Of a stretch of 64,000 nt of DNA, positions 6,212-14,616 are shown in pieces. This DNA comes from Schizochytrium sp. TIO01 (taxonomy: Eukaryota > Sar > Bigyra > Thraustochytrida > Thraustochytriidae), in the NCBI GenBank assembly GCA_004764695.1, contig SMSO01000010.1, positions 1 to 64,000 of the forward strand, given 5' to 3'. Positions within the stretch are counted from its first letter, which is position 1. Each line of letters opens with the position of its first letter. Below the pieces are notes generated by a model. The model saw nothing but the letters and a program-made list of their open reading frames with translations. It searched no databases and was not told where the DNA came from. The position numbers and the translations under genes are program-made.

Positions 6212-9133
6212 ATGGCGGATGGCGCAGCAAGCCGGGCGTGGCCTTCTCCACTTCACGATGTCCTCGCCAGCTATAAGAATGCGGAAAGCGCCGTGAAAGA
6301 GCTAACCAAAGATATCAACGATTTTTTGAAGATACTGAGAAGCGATGAGAAACTCAGCGAGCGACGAATTAAGATGTATGAAGAATCTTTGCAACAGACA
6401 CGGCTACAGTTGAACGAGGCACGAGATGAGCGGGATAACCTGAAGAGTTTTTATGCGGTGCTGTCACCGATCTCTGAGACCCTGGATGATACGTATCGGC
6501 ACATCAGAGACAACCCTAGACTATTCCTCGAACCCGTGCCAGTTTTCACGCCCGAAGGGAAGTTCGCGGAGCTTTTTCGCCCCGACGTCGGCATTCCGCT
6601 AAATCTCGCCTCCGGTAGCCCAGCCCCCGATTTCCTCACTCATGATCTTTTGGGGCGTTTTAACGAGAATTTCAAAAACTTTGACGAAATTGTTTCCGGT
6701 AATCACCAAACACTCATGAGCTTTTACGGCACCTCGGGCGCTGGAAAGACGAGATTGATTTTTGAGATTTTTGCTCGAAGCTACGGACTGTACTTCGTTG
6801 CTGCTGACAGCGCTACACTCAACCCAGGCAGCAGCGATATCGCAAGTCTTTACTTCGAGTTGGGGCGCTTTGTCAAAGAATCCACGCCACTTGAAAATGG
6901 TGAGCTTGCAAACTTCTACACAATCGCTCTGATATTCTGTAGACTGCTGGTTTTCTGCGCACTCAAGCACGCCCTCGGCACACATGGAAAGGTGCCTTCC
7001 GAGGAGCTTTGGCTTCGCGTACAGCTCGCACCACGGTACTACTTCGCTGGGGATGTGTTTAACGCACTGTTTTCTACACTTATTTCTGGCTTTAACGAGG
7101 ATTTGAGTATCTCAAACGCTGCAGAAGAACCTCGTCGTATACTGAAGAAATTAAAACCCATCTGGCGAAACATCCGTGACTTAGTTGAAGGTATCAAGTT
7201 TAATGTAGCCTTTGACGAAACACAAGTACTAGCCAAGAAATTTGTGGGCTTTTTTCACTCCTCTGAAGACCAAGATGAGAGGCGAAGTTTGCTCTCTCCG
7301 GTCTCCAAAACACTCACGTCCATGGTAGATACTTACAAACTCATTAATCACCCCATTTTCTCCGGAACGGGTTTTTCTATGGTCCACATTACAACACAAC
7401 TGTCCAGTGCGTCTGCAAAAGATACAAAGAACCCATCTTTGCATTACAAATTTCCCTCACTAGGCACAGCTAGCGTTGAACAATATATTGGGACTATTCT
7501 GGACTTAGACCAACTGAATGAACATGTTGTTCAGTACACATGCAAATGGCTCACAGGAAGACCCAGGTGGACAGTTGCATTTTTAGATATTCTACTGGGG
7601 AGAGAACTTCAATCGAGTGACCCAGAAGACCTCAACACGAGCTTCATTCAAGAGATACGTCGCTTCGTCGAAATCATGACACACCCGAACGCTTTTGATA
7701 CTATACCAGAGAATCAGCGCGAATCAAGAGCATCCTGGCGTTATAAAGCAAACTCCACCGCACTGACTGCAATCAAACGGATCAATCAGAACAAAAAAAA
7801 AATCCAAGATTTCCAAGATTTCCTAGATGCGCTCGTAACGCATCTCTTTACAGACAAACCCGTTTGTTTAAAGAATAAATCTGCACAGAAACTGGTTGAC
7901 GACGGAGTCTGTCAAGTCAGTTCGGTAACGGTCGAGGCATCACGAAGAGGCTATGTCCCAGATGGATTCTTTGTCAAACTTGATGAACCTCTGGTGCTTG
8001 AAGCAGCACTACAGAACTTTCTTAAGGAGGGAACCCTCCTCGAGTTTGTTGTCAGCAAGATTAGGGAGACGGCTTCGCAAGACTATATGGAGTACTATAC
8101 CATGCTATGTGCTTTCAAACACATGAATTCTACACTAGATGTGGCGAAGCAAATTATTATTCAGGACCATTCTGATCGCCGCGAAATGTTGTTTGATCAT
8201 CTTGAAATGCCCAAAAGATCGTCATTCGGAAAATTGGTGCGCAATTGTAGCAGAGACCAACAGGGAACGCTGAAATGGTTATCGGAAATGAACGGGTTTG
8301 CCTCGGAGGGCTTGATGGATTTGGTCGAACCCTTTTGTTACCCATTCGATGATTTCGGGGCAGATGTGATAACGATGATGCGTCGCACAACGGTACCGGA
8401 TCTAGCTAGCGATGAAGCGTTCGTCCCAGTCTTGATGCAAGTAAAATATCCAAATCGCGGAGAAAACGAAGTGACCAGAAGGGAACAAAATAAAAAAGCA
8501 CTACTAAGTGTATTTCCGGATCTGGCTTTCAGGGCGAAAAGGGCCAAGTTTGGGGGCTGCAACGGAGAGCAGTTTCCCATGTTTCACTGGACCAACCACA
8601 ATAAAAGGAAATTTCTTGAAATCCTTTCCGTGTGCAAGGATTTCTTCCGCGTTGATGAGCTGAACTATGACGAGGCCACCCCGCAGCGAAGGGCCGAAGC
8701 TGATGCAGAATGTGCATACATCCATAACATTAGACAAAACCAGAAGGAAGAGGCAAAAAAAGAACGAGAACAAAAAATGAATGAGTTATTCAAACGGGAT
8801 TTGGATTGGAGAACACGCCGTCGTCCTGTGATCATGATGGTTTGCCAGACAGAAGAGGCGAGTGATTTTCTGACCTCCTTCTTGAGTCACTCAAGAGAAA
8901 AAGATGGCCCGAGGCTCATTGCGGAATCAGATTCGCATGAACTTAGCCAAAGAATCACACGTCTCCACTGTCAAGAGCGGAACTGTGAACGGGAAATCCA
9001 CGACATTGTTTTGTCCATTGATGCTCGTGATGATAATTATGTTGCACATGCTTTCTTCTCGAACAGCGATTTTATCACAATTGCACAAAACGCGGTCACA
9101 GAGTACAGAGGGCGCCGATTGGACCAGCGATAA
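6212..9133 (+). CDS. Crinkler (CR)-type effector: P-loop NTPase plus PD-(D/E)XK nuclease-like domain
   Basis: The protein is 973 aa from the ATG at 6212; the upstream open stretch lacks an ATG. After a coiled-coil N-terminus (about 25-95) comes a Walker A motif GTSGAGKT (about 173-180, Lys179) and a Walker B-like VAFDE (Asp335, Glu336). Near the C-terminus, FGADVI (Asp718) followed by VPVLMQVKYPNR (Gln743, Lys745) matches the D...(E/Q)xK core of restriction-endonuclease-fold nucleases. This NTPase-nuclease order is that of Crinkler/CR effectors, which are found in oomycetes, fungi and other protists and were proposed to derive from transposon-encoded proteins. These proteins usually act in the nucleus of a target cell. 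No signal peptide or LFLAK-like header is seen. The gene converges on the minus-strand gene at 9174, 40 bp away. It could be host-derived cargo in the viral segment, or a sign that the segment is a mosaic. Confidence 0.8.
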   Translation: MADGAASRAWPSPLHDVLASYKNAESAVKELTKDINDFLKILRSDEKLSERRIKMYEESLQQTRLQLNEARDERDNLKSFYAVLSPISETLDDTYRHIRDNPRLFLEPVPVFTPEGKFAELFRPDVGIPLNLASGSPAPDFLTHDLLGRFNENFKNFDEIVSGNHQTLMSFYGTSGAGKTRLIFEIFARSYGLYFVAADSATLNPGSSDIASLYFELGRFVKESTPLENGELANFYTIALIFCRLLVFCALKHALGTHGKVPSEELWLRVQLAPRYYFAGDVFNALFSTLISGFNEDLSISNAAEEPRRILKKLKPIWRNIRDLVEGIKFNVAFDETQVLAKKFVGFFHSSEDQDERRSLLSPVSKTLTSMVDTYKLINHPIFSGTGFSMVHITTQLSSASAKDTKNPSLHYKFPSLGTASVEQYIGTILDLDQLNEHVVQYTCKWLTGRPRWTVAFLDILLGRELQSSDPEDLNTSFIQEIRRFVEIMTHPNAFDTIPENQRESRASWRYKANSTALTAIKRINQNKKKIQDFQDFLDALVTHLFTDKPVCLKNKSAQKLVDDGVCQVSSVTVEASRRGYVPDGFFVKLDEPLVLEAALQNFLKEGTLLEFVVSKIRETASQDYMEYYTMLCAFKHMNSTLDVAKQIIIQDHSDRREMLFDHLEMPKRSSFGKLVRNCSRDQQGTLKWLSEMNGFASEGLMDLVEPFCYPFDDFGADVITMMRRTTVPDLASDEAFVPVLMQVKYPNRGENEVTRREQNKKALLSVFPDLAFRAKRAKFGGCNGEQFPMFHWTNHNKRKFLEILSVCKDFFRVDELNYDEATPQRRAEADAECAYIHNIRQNQKEEAKKEREQKMNELFKRDLDWRTRRRPVIMMVCQTEEASDFLTSFLSHSREKDGPRLIAESDSHELSQRITRLHCQERNCEREIHDIVLSIDARDDNYVAHAFFSNSDFITIAQNAVTEYRGRRLDQR

Positions 9134-9173
9134 AAATTGTTGCTGTTTCTACCTAATAAAGTAAAAAATCTCA

Positions 9174-10262
9174 TTATTTTCGTTTGGGTTTATAAAATTT
9201 ACTCAAGTCACAGACCGAGGCGTAATCCAAAATGTGCCCATAAGGCAAGGCAAGGTCAAACAAGTAACAAGCTCTCTTACGTAGACGCCGGAGTTTCGCA
9301 CTCACTCTGTTCTTTTTTTCACCAGAACAATAAAGCTCAATCTTTGACAAATCTGACTGCACGCTTTCTTCTAGAGAACTCAAAGACCACCTGTTGGGGT
9401 CACTACAAGGAGTCACAGGAACCTTGCATTCGTGCAGGGCGGATACGAGTTGTATCAGCTTCTCAATTTTAACCAAATTTCGCTTGGCTCTTTGCCAAAT
9501 TCTGTTTACGGCAAAAAAGTGAAACTCCGTCTTATCAGGCGTGCGGATGCGAAAGCCCACTGTGTTGAAGTTCGCAGACTGGTCGTCAATAAATTTCTGG
9601 ATGACGGCTCCGGTACGGGGGTTTTCACCCAATAATTTATTAATGCGTATGCGCAGGGTTCGGAAGTTGACTAGAACAGGAGAAAGATGGTGCTCGAGGA
9701 AATATAAATACTTGTCAATATCTATATCATCCCAATAATAATATTTCATCCTAAGTCGTGATTTTGAGTCTTTGGGCACCAAAGGCAGGATCACCGAAAA
9801 AAACTCATCCAGTGACTTTGTTTCAACTTCGACGTGGCAAAGCTTGGGGAAAAAACTAAAGTATCCATGTTCGATTGTTTTTTCACCCCACTTGAAATCG
9901 TTGAGAATAAGTTTCTCGAGGGAGTCTTGGGACTTTTCACGAAGCACCTCCAAAACATCAAAGGGGTCGGGGCGTTCAGGCGAATCCATCTCAAAATGTT
10001 TCAATTTTCCACAGCGCCGGATCAACGTTAAAAAAAGCCTTGGGTTGTTCTCGAATCGAATTTTTATATCATACTCATTCGTGCATGGGCAAATTCTCAG
10101 ATAAGTCACACTATCCAGTACCAAATCAGAATTCACGATTACATCGAGACCGACGTAAGTAAGTATAACAAGGGAACTTGGGTCCGACGCCAGCTCAACT
10201 GTCACGCGGTGCAGTGCAAATTCCCTCCACGGGAGATGGTAAAACTCCTCAAGGACGCTCAT
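9174..10262 (-). CDS. Unknown 362-aa protein, possibly leucine-rich-repeat-like
   Basis: The ATG is at 10262. The protein shows irregularly spaced segments such as VTYLRICPC, LKHFEMDS, LEKLILNDF, LCHVEVE and LRTLRIRIN. These resemble the strand part of divergent leucine-rich repeats as seen in F-box-associated proteins, although no F-box is visible. The C-terminal third is basic and helical (a KLRRLRKRA stretch). It lies tail-to-tail with the Crinkler-type gene. LRR or F-box-like genes are common in giant viruses and protists alike, so context does not settle its origin. The reading as LRR-like is weak. Confidence 0.5.
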   Translation of the reverse strand: MSVLEEFYHLPWREFALHRVTVELASDPSSLVILTYVGLDVIVNSDLVLDSVTYLRICPCTNEYDIKIRFENNPRLFLTLIRRCGKLKHFEMDSPERPDPFDVLEVLREKSQDSLEKLILNDFKWGEKTIEHGYFSFFPKLCHVEVETKSLDEFFSVILPLVPKDSKSRLRMKYYYWDDIDIDKYLYFLEHHLSPVLVNFRTLRIRINKLLGENPRTGAVIQKFIDDQSANFNTVGFRIRTPDKTEFHFFAVNRIWQRAKRNLVKIEKLIQLVSALHECKVPVTPCSDPNRWSLSSLEESVQSDLSKIELYCSGEKKNRVSAKLRRLRKRACYLFDLALPYGHILDYASVCDLSKFYKPKRK

Positions 10263-10350
10263 CAAAGCCAGAATGCTCAGATCAAAACAGCCAGGCCCTA
10301 TTTGGGTTTTGCTTAATAAAACTTTCCTTCTGCTTCGTTTGCTTCAATTT

Positions 10351-10418
10351 TCTTAAAGAATAAAATCAACTAAAAGAAAAATTAAAAAATTTCGAAAAAA
10401 AAGTCTCCCCAATTTTTC
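10351..10418 (+). repeat. Direct repeat, left copy, flanking the MSV199-type gene
   Basis: This AT-rich block begins TCTTAAAGAATAAAATCAAC and ends with a hairpin-forming AAAATT...AATTTT. It matches 11700-11766, the 3' flank of the gene at 10566, with the same order of blocks. A diverged third version follows the broken copy at 31167-31497. The simplest reading is that the block is the 3' untranslated region of this gene family, and that the left copy is left over from a deleted upstream family member. Confidence 0.65.
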
Positions 10419-10565
10419 TCTCGGCCAGATGGTAAGCCAAAAGTCGGGAGCCCTTTGCCGATTTTTTTTCTTTTAAGCAATTTAAAAATTTGCAAGAAAG
10501 AAAGCAAGAAAACAAAGACAGAGTAAAAAGAAAAGAATTAGTACGTACCTTCTTACTTAAGAACA
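10419..10565 (+). promoter_or_regulatory. Leader conserved upstream of two MSV199-type genes
   Basis: The segment upstream of the ATG at 10566 and the one upstream of the paralog at 31682 share blocks in the same order. These are TTCTCTC, a region with TC(a)GGgGCcCTT, a CTTTTAAGCA box and finally an AAAACAAAGACAGAGT box 20-30 bp before the ATG. The shared blocks suggest a conserved promoter plus leader inherited by duplication. No TATA or known viral early/late consensus was assigned. Confidence 0.55.
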
Positions 10566-11696
10566 ATGAGTGAAGTACTAGATATCGAGCAAGTGCAACA
10601 GGTTTACTCCAAGTATGCAAACCTCACTGTGGCCATGCAGCGCATAGTGCTCAACGATCCCACGGTGAAGAACGCTTCACCTCGCCTGCTGGACATCTGG
10701 CACTACACCAATCGCTTCATCGGAGAGACAGGCTTTGTATACCACGCAGCCCAAGTAGCACGCATGTGCGGACTGGCCTATGCTACTAAGCAGGATAGAA
10801 ACAATTTCAAGGTACGATTTCTCGAGGAGCACGGTGCAATAGGGGTGGATTGGGATTTTGTTAAGAAGTCGGAGGTTTTCCAAGGGGGTTCCGGGGAAAC
10901 TTCCATGGAATCCCAGATTGAAAACTCCATGATATTACCAGTGCCTGGGTCGACCACCGGTGAAACTGTTACAATTTCCCCGGGAGGAAATGCAGCCAAG
11001 TTTCCTATGCTAACCGAGAAGTTCGCTCGGCGCTTGATTTTGCGTTGCGGCCAGAAAGGCCTAGATAAGGACTACGCTGAGTTCCTCCTTGCCATGAATG
11101 ACATCGTAGTAAGGGTCGCAACGGGCCAGGGTGTGCACACTGAGGCAGAAGAGCAGTCTCGAGGGACCAAGCGCCCTGCTACCTGGAGGGAGGAACTGGA
11201 GTACAAGGAGCGCACGGAAAAGCTCGAATTGGAGCGCGCCAAAAGGCTTCGAGAGGAGGCCATCTCAAGACAAGAGCAGGCCAAGTTTTACTTGGAAATG
11301 CTCAAGGCGTTCCAAGGCGATGGATCCGAACGTGATCAGATTCTACAGATGGACTTTCAACGAAGTTTCATGACCTCTCTTCATAAAGCCACTCTTCGGG
11401 AGCTCGATGGAAATACTACTCCGCAAGACGCTCAGCTGCCCGCTATTCAGGACGCGCAGCCAGAGTATCACGAAATCACTATCTCTGAGGTCGCCTTACG
11501 CATCCTAAGTCGCATGCCAACCAATGGAGAACTACAAAAGTTCGGAAGGAAGACTGCGCAGCTCTATCGGCAAAAGTACAAATCCGATCCACCTAAGCGT
11601 GTTCAATACGTCGATGGCGCGCCGCGTCAAGTCAATTCTTACACCACCAAGGACCTTGATCTTATTGAAAAGGCAATTCATGAAGTAATGAATTAA
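10566..11696 (+). CDS. MSV199/KilA-N-like viral protein (intact copy)
   Basis: The protein is 376 aa. Residues about 50-165 resemble the MSV199/KilA-N-type DNA-binding module of large DNA viruses. A GFVYHAAQVARMCGL helix is followed by FKVRFLEEHG, then VDWDF, then LTEKFARRLILRCG...YAEFLLAMNDIV, the place where family members read 'L(T)..(A/C)FK.L.(M/L)...T..G..(I/V)R.YY...E'. A charged coiled coil follows (about 190-245). The last 70 residues (ISEVALRILSR...LQKFGRKTAQLYRQKY...PKR...G..RQVNSYTTKDLDLIEKAI) form a separate small domain seen at the C-terminus of other viral proteins of this type. Broken paralogs lie at 31167 and 31682. Its flanks carry direct repeats. A viral regulatory or DNA-binding role is inferred. 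Confidence 0.68.
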   Translation: MSEVLDIEQVQQVYSKYANLTVAMQRIVLNDPTVKNASPRLLDIWHYTNRFIGETGFVYHAAQVARMCGLAYATKQDRNNFKVRFLEEHGAIGVDWDFVKKSEVFQGGSGETSMESQIENSMILPVPGSTTGETVTISPGGNAAKFPMLTEKFARRLILRCGQKGLDKDYAEFLLAMNDIVVRVATGQGVHTEAEEQSRGTKRPATWREELEYKERTEKLELERAKRLREEAISRQEQAKFYLEMLKAFQGDGSERDQILQMDFQRSFMTSLHKATLRELDGNTTPQDAQLPAIQDAQPEYHEITISEVALRILSRMPTNGELQKFGRKTAQLYRQKYKSDPPKRVQYVDGAPRQVNSYTTKDLDLIEKAIHEVMN

Positions 11697-11699
11697 TTT

Positions 11700-11766
11700 A
11701 CTTAAAGAGTAAAATCAACTTAAATCAAAATTAAAAGGAATTCGAAAGGGCTCCCTTAATTTTCTA
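11700..11766 (+). terminator. Direct repeat, right copy, with hairpin: likely 3' end signal
   Basis: This block just after the stop codon of the MSV199-type gene matches 10351-10418. It contains AAAATTAAAAGG (11728-11738) facing CCCTTAATTTT (11753-11763), a stem of about 10 bp. It lies between convergent genes (next stop at 11812), so a transcription end or RNA-processing hairpin serving both is plausible. Hairpin 3' ends are known in some giant viruses; here this is inference. Confidence 0.5.
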
Positions 11767-11811
11767 TTAAACCTATCAAGCAATAAAGTATAAATTCTTT
11801 ACTTGTCAATC

Positions 11812-12504
11812 TCAATCTTCGCGAAAAAACTCCCTCTCACTGAAGGGTGTTTCTGGCATTGTATCATAGTTATAGGCCAGATCAATGAATACCATAGCGA
11901 GGTCGTCATGATCTTCTAAACAATCGATAAGGTGATTCAAATCCACTGGGTTGTTATCTACCGAAAAAGGAACCAAAGTGAAACTACCTTTATCTTGATA
12001 CTCGAATTGCTCAACGATTTGTTTGAAGAGATTAACTCGACGGCAGAAGCTTTCCAGATTTCGCGATTTGGATTTACACAGACTTTCGTAGGTAGAAGGA
12101 TCTGCCTTTTCATATATGTACACCGCCTTTTGCAGTTCGTCCATTAGAAGAACGAATCTCTCTAGATTGATTCCGATAGAACAGAGGTCTTCAAGGTCAG
12201 CAATTAGCATTTCAATTTCATTTTGCTCTCTGTCACTAGGAGGGCGCTGCGATGTTATTGCACAGAGCTCGCGGAGGCGCAAGTAGCAACCTTCAAAGCG
12301 AGGTGAAATGTGACTCCACACGTTCACTTCAAAAGGACTGAGAAAGCCGCGATTCTTTGACTCTTCGCGCGCAGCTTTCATATCATTTACAAGCTTATTG
12401 ATCTCGCTGGAATCTCGACCTGGGACAGAAAAAATCATGGTAAGCTGCTTCTTCATAAGGAAACAACCATAGAAAAAAGACAACAACTTATTTTCAAAAT
12501 TCAT
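11812..12504 (-). CDS. Unknown 230-aa mostly helical protein
   Basis: The ATG is at 12504; one further upstream codon is open but not ATG. A second in-frame Met (MKKQLTMIFSVPGRD) 17 residues in could be the true start. The N-terminal 20 residues are hydrophobic (LLSFFYGCFL) and might act as a membrane anchor if the longer form is made. The rest is acidic and helical, ending TPFSEREFFRED. There is no recognisable domain. It ends 115 bp from the convergent MSV199-type gene and its start is 15 bp from the sulfhydryl oxidase stop, so it may be co-transcribed with that gene. Confidence 0.6.
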   Translation of the reverse strand: MNFENKLLSFFYGCFLMKKQLTMIFSVPGRDSSEINKLVNDMKAAREESKNRGFLSPFEVNVWSHISPRFEGCYLRLRELCAITSQRPPSDREQNEIEMLIADLEDLCSIGINLERFVLLMDELQKAVYIYEKADPSTYESLCKSKSRNLESFCRRVNLFKQIVEQFEYQDKGSFTLVPFSVDNNPVDLNHLIDCLEDHDDLAMVFIDLAYNYDTMPETPFSEREFFRED

Positions 12505-12519
12505 CAATAATAGTTATAG

Positions 12520-13119
12520 TTAAGCAGTTCCAGTCTTCTTGCGTGACTTACGATAGAAGTAGTAAGCCAAACCAAGAGCCCCTATAAGAAGAAGTGCGAG
12601 CACGCCTAGACCAATTCGATAGGTAAAAATACCTTCTTCTTCTCCAGTCTCCACAAGTTCTCCATCAACTGTATTTCTTAATAATAAAGCGCTCTGGGGA
12701 GATTCCTTCATATAAGGCGAAGCCATAAAGGCCAGCTGTTCATTGCGGCTGGCTCCCTGCATTGCTGCTGGCATTTGACCATTCGCCCAACCACTGTAAT
12801 GTGCCTTAACATCCTCGAACTTGGGAATTGGTTTGTTATTGCGCCTGTTTACCTGATTTTGAGCGTCGTACACCCAGCGCGCTAGAGATTCGCGACTCTT
12901 CATATCTGGAGGAGAGCTTTTCAGGTAAGATTTGAAGTGCGTACGGCAATTTGGACAAGGAAGAACATTGCCTATAGCTTCTAAGAAGTGTTTATAGTCA
13001 GACTGGTGAGACGAAGTGGGTGCTAAAGGATAGCTCCATGCTACTGAATGCAAAACCTTCCAAGTACAAGGCCCAAAAAACTCAACAAAGCGAGAAGGGT
13101 ATCCTGAGTCAACTGCCAT
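12520..13119 (-). CDS. Erv1/Alr-family FAD sulfhydryl oxidase, C-terminal membrane anchor
   Basis: This 199-aa protein carries the family's landmarks in order. These are WKVLHSVAWSYP near residue 20 (the FAD-binding W..LH motif), a redox CPNC pair (Cys55, Cys58) at the end of the first helices, HFKSYL, and WVYDAQNQVNRRNNKPIPKF near residue 83, the (H/Y)..N.vN.....P motif that completes the flavin site. A membrane segment (about 169-188) and a basic tail follow the catalytic domain. The enzyme oxidises thiols to disulfides with O2. In nucleocytoviruses it drives disulfide formation in virion membrane proteins in the cytoplasm. It is divergent from a membrane-anchored thioredoxin-like gene at 13240, a natural partner. 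Confidence 0.95.
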   Translation of the reverse strand: MAVDSGYPSRFVEFFGPCTWKVLHSVAWSYPLAPTSSHQSDYKHFLEAIGNVLPCPNCRTHFKSYLKSSPPDMKSRESLARWVYDAQNQVNRRNNKPIPKFEDVKAHYSGWANGQMPAAMQGASRNEQLAFMASPYMKESPQSALLLRNTVDGELVETGEEEGIFTYRIGLGVLALLLIGALGLAYYFYRKSRKKTGTA

Positions 13120-13239
13120 TGGATTTTTTGTTTTGGTAAAACCTCTTTTTGGTGTGTTAGTGGGAAATCAAAAAAGTATTGACGGAAATATTTTGTGTAG
13201 CTCCTAGCAAGACAAAAATTGACGTTTCAGAAAACCAAA
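13120..13239. promoter_or_regulatory. Divergent promoter region of the redox gene pair
   Basis: These 120 bp separate the starts of the sulfhydryl oxidase (minus) and the thioredoxin-like gene (plus). The stretch is AT-rich, with TTTTGGTAAAACC and ATTTTGTGTAG. No consensus promoter could be assigned. A shared region would let the two be expressed together. Confidence 0.4.
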
Positions 13240-14103
13240 ATGTCCATTCTCTCTGTTTTAAAGCCCAACACAGCTAGTGCAGCAACCAACACAAACACTG
13301 CTTCTACTGGTACGCCCACAAACAGCAACAAGAATGTACAGATTCCATCTAATGAACAGAACAAGCTTGAAGACAAGAGACGCAAGCGCCGCTTGATTTT
13401 TGCCGGTGTTATTGCGTCAATCTCTCTTGTTTTGCTCGGAGTGTGGTGGCTCAAGCAGCGTCGCATGCTTCGCTTTTTGACGGAGCGTCGCAAGCAGAAC
13501 AAGAGTGCAAATGAGATCCCAGTTGCAGGTCCGGAAGAGGAGGCTGCCCTCGAGCAAGCCCTTGGCCGTGCGGCTGTAAACAATGAAACTCCTAAGCTTT
13601 CCCAAGACGACCTTGTTGAGCTAGCCAACCAGCTTAAAGTCCGTGGCTTTCAGTTGATGGGTTCCAGCCACTGCATCTGGACAAAGCGCCAGCGCGAGTT
13701 CTTTGGTACTTCTCCGAAGGACCCTGCTCGCAAGATCTTAGAGACTATCTACCACGAGTGTGTGAGTGCTCGCGACCCGAAGTGCAGCACATTGCCTGGC
13801 TTTCCTACTTGGATCAACGAACGCAAGAAGGGTGGCAAGGGTCAGTGGCCGGGCTTCCGCGATGAAGTAGCACTGAAGACCATGCTAAATGAGGTAGGTG
13901 ATACTGTAGAGATTGAAGAAATCGAGGAAGAGCAAGAACCTGCACCCACGCCCACACCAGCGCCCGCGGCAGTGCAAGCGCCAGCGCCAGTAGAGGAAGC
14001 ACCTGCGCCAGTACCTGCGGTGCCAAGTCAGGCTTTGAATGATGTTGCAAGAGACTTTGCTAAGACTATTCGTTCACTTACTAGTGTAAGCGCAACGGCT
14101 TAA
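13240..14103 (+). CDS. Membrane-anchored monothiol thioredoxin-like protein
   Basis: The ATG at 13240 gives 287 aa. A polar N-terminus leads into a basic stop (KRRKRR) and one membrane segment (about 53-71). The domain at about 130-225 has the order of a thioredoxin or glutaredoxin fold. GFQLMGSSHCIWTKRQREFFG puts Cys145 at the position of the first active-site cysteine but with Thr at the fourth (CIWT, not CxxC). YHEC (Cys174) and Cys182 follow, and GFPTW carries the expected cis-proline at Pro189. The C-terminus is Glu-rich, then a Pro/Ala-rich linker, then an amphipathic end. A monothiol form would fit a substrate or relay for the neighbouring sulfhydryl oxidase rather than a full oxidoreductase. 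Thioredoxin-like partners of Erv1 proteins are known in poxviruses; equivalence is inferred. Confidence 0.68.
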   Translation: MSILSVLKPNTASAATNTNTASTGTPTNSNKNVQIPSNEQNKLEDKRRKRRLIFAGVIASISLVLLGVWWLKQRRMLRFLTERRKQNKSANEIPVAGPEEEAALEQALGRAAVNNETPKLSQDDLVELANQLKVRGFQLMGSSHCIWTKRQREFFGTSPKDPARKILETIYHECVSARDPKCSTLPGFPTWINERKKGGKGQWPGFRDEVALKTMLNEVGDTVEIEEIEEEQEPAPTPTPAPAAVQAPAPVEEAPAPVPAVPSQALNDVARDFAKTIRSLTSVSATA

Positions 14104-14206
14104 AATGAAACATATTTAGAATATCCGAAAGTTCCACATTGGTTCTTTGTCAGTTCTCTCGATCATTCGAAGGAGAATACACGAAGCAACAATAAACAAT
14201 TTCCTT

Positions 14207-14515
14207 TTAATTTTTCCAATTTACATGCAATTTGTCTTCATTGCGCATGACCACAAAACCCTTCGCCACAAGCGTGCGTTTGATGGCCTTTGCTAACACA
14301 ATTGGATCCGTGCAAGATCCATCTAAGACCAAGCTTGGAGCCACAAAGTTCAACTCATTGTAACCTTGTCTTGAAAGGGATCGAATGAGACGGTAAACGC
14401 GTCGCATGGTAAGGGTGTAATTGATGTCGATGCCCGTCCGGTTCTTTGGAAGCATTGCGCGAGCCATCGAAGCAGATAACTCGCTTTCATCATTATCTAA
14501 ATTTCCTTGATTCAT
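14207..14515 (-). CDS. Small protein, possible paralog of the 5362 gene
   Basis: This 102-aa protein starts at the ATG at 14515. A disordered N-terminus is followed by MRRVYRLIRSLSRQGYNEL, a loop, KAIKRTLVAKGFVVMRN and LHVNWKN. This order of helix, helix, GF-V strand and final strand ending in W matches the C-terminal half of the protein at 5362-5739. It sits between the thioredoxin-like gene and the methyltransferase-fold gene. No function is assigned. Confidence 0.6.
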   Translation of the reverse strand: MNQGNLDNDESELSASMARAMLPKNRTGIDINYTLTMRRVYRLIRSLSRQGYNELNFVAPSLVLDGSCTDPIVLAKAIKRTLVAKGFVVMRNEDKLHVNWKN

Positions 14516-14616
14516 ATACTACCTTTTTACAATAATATCAACTTGTGAGATTTTTTTTCACCCAAAATACTTTCTAAAACCAAAGTACGAGCTAATAGTG
14601 CGCGCAAAAGAAGAAA

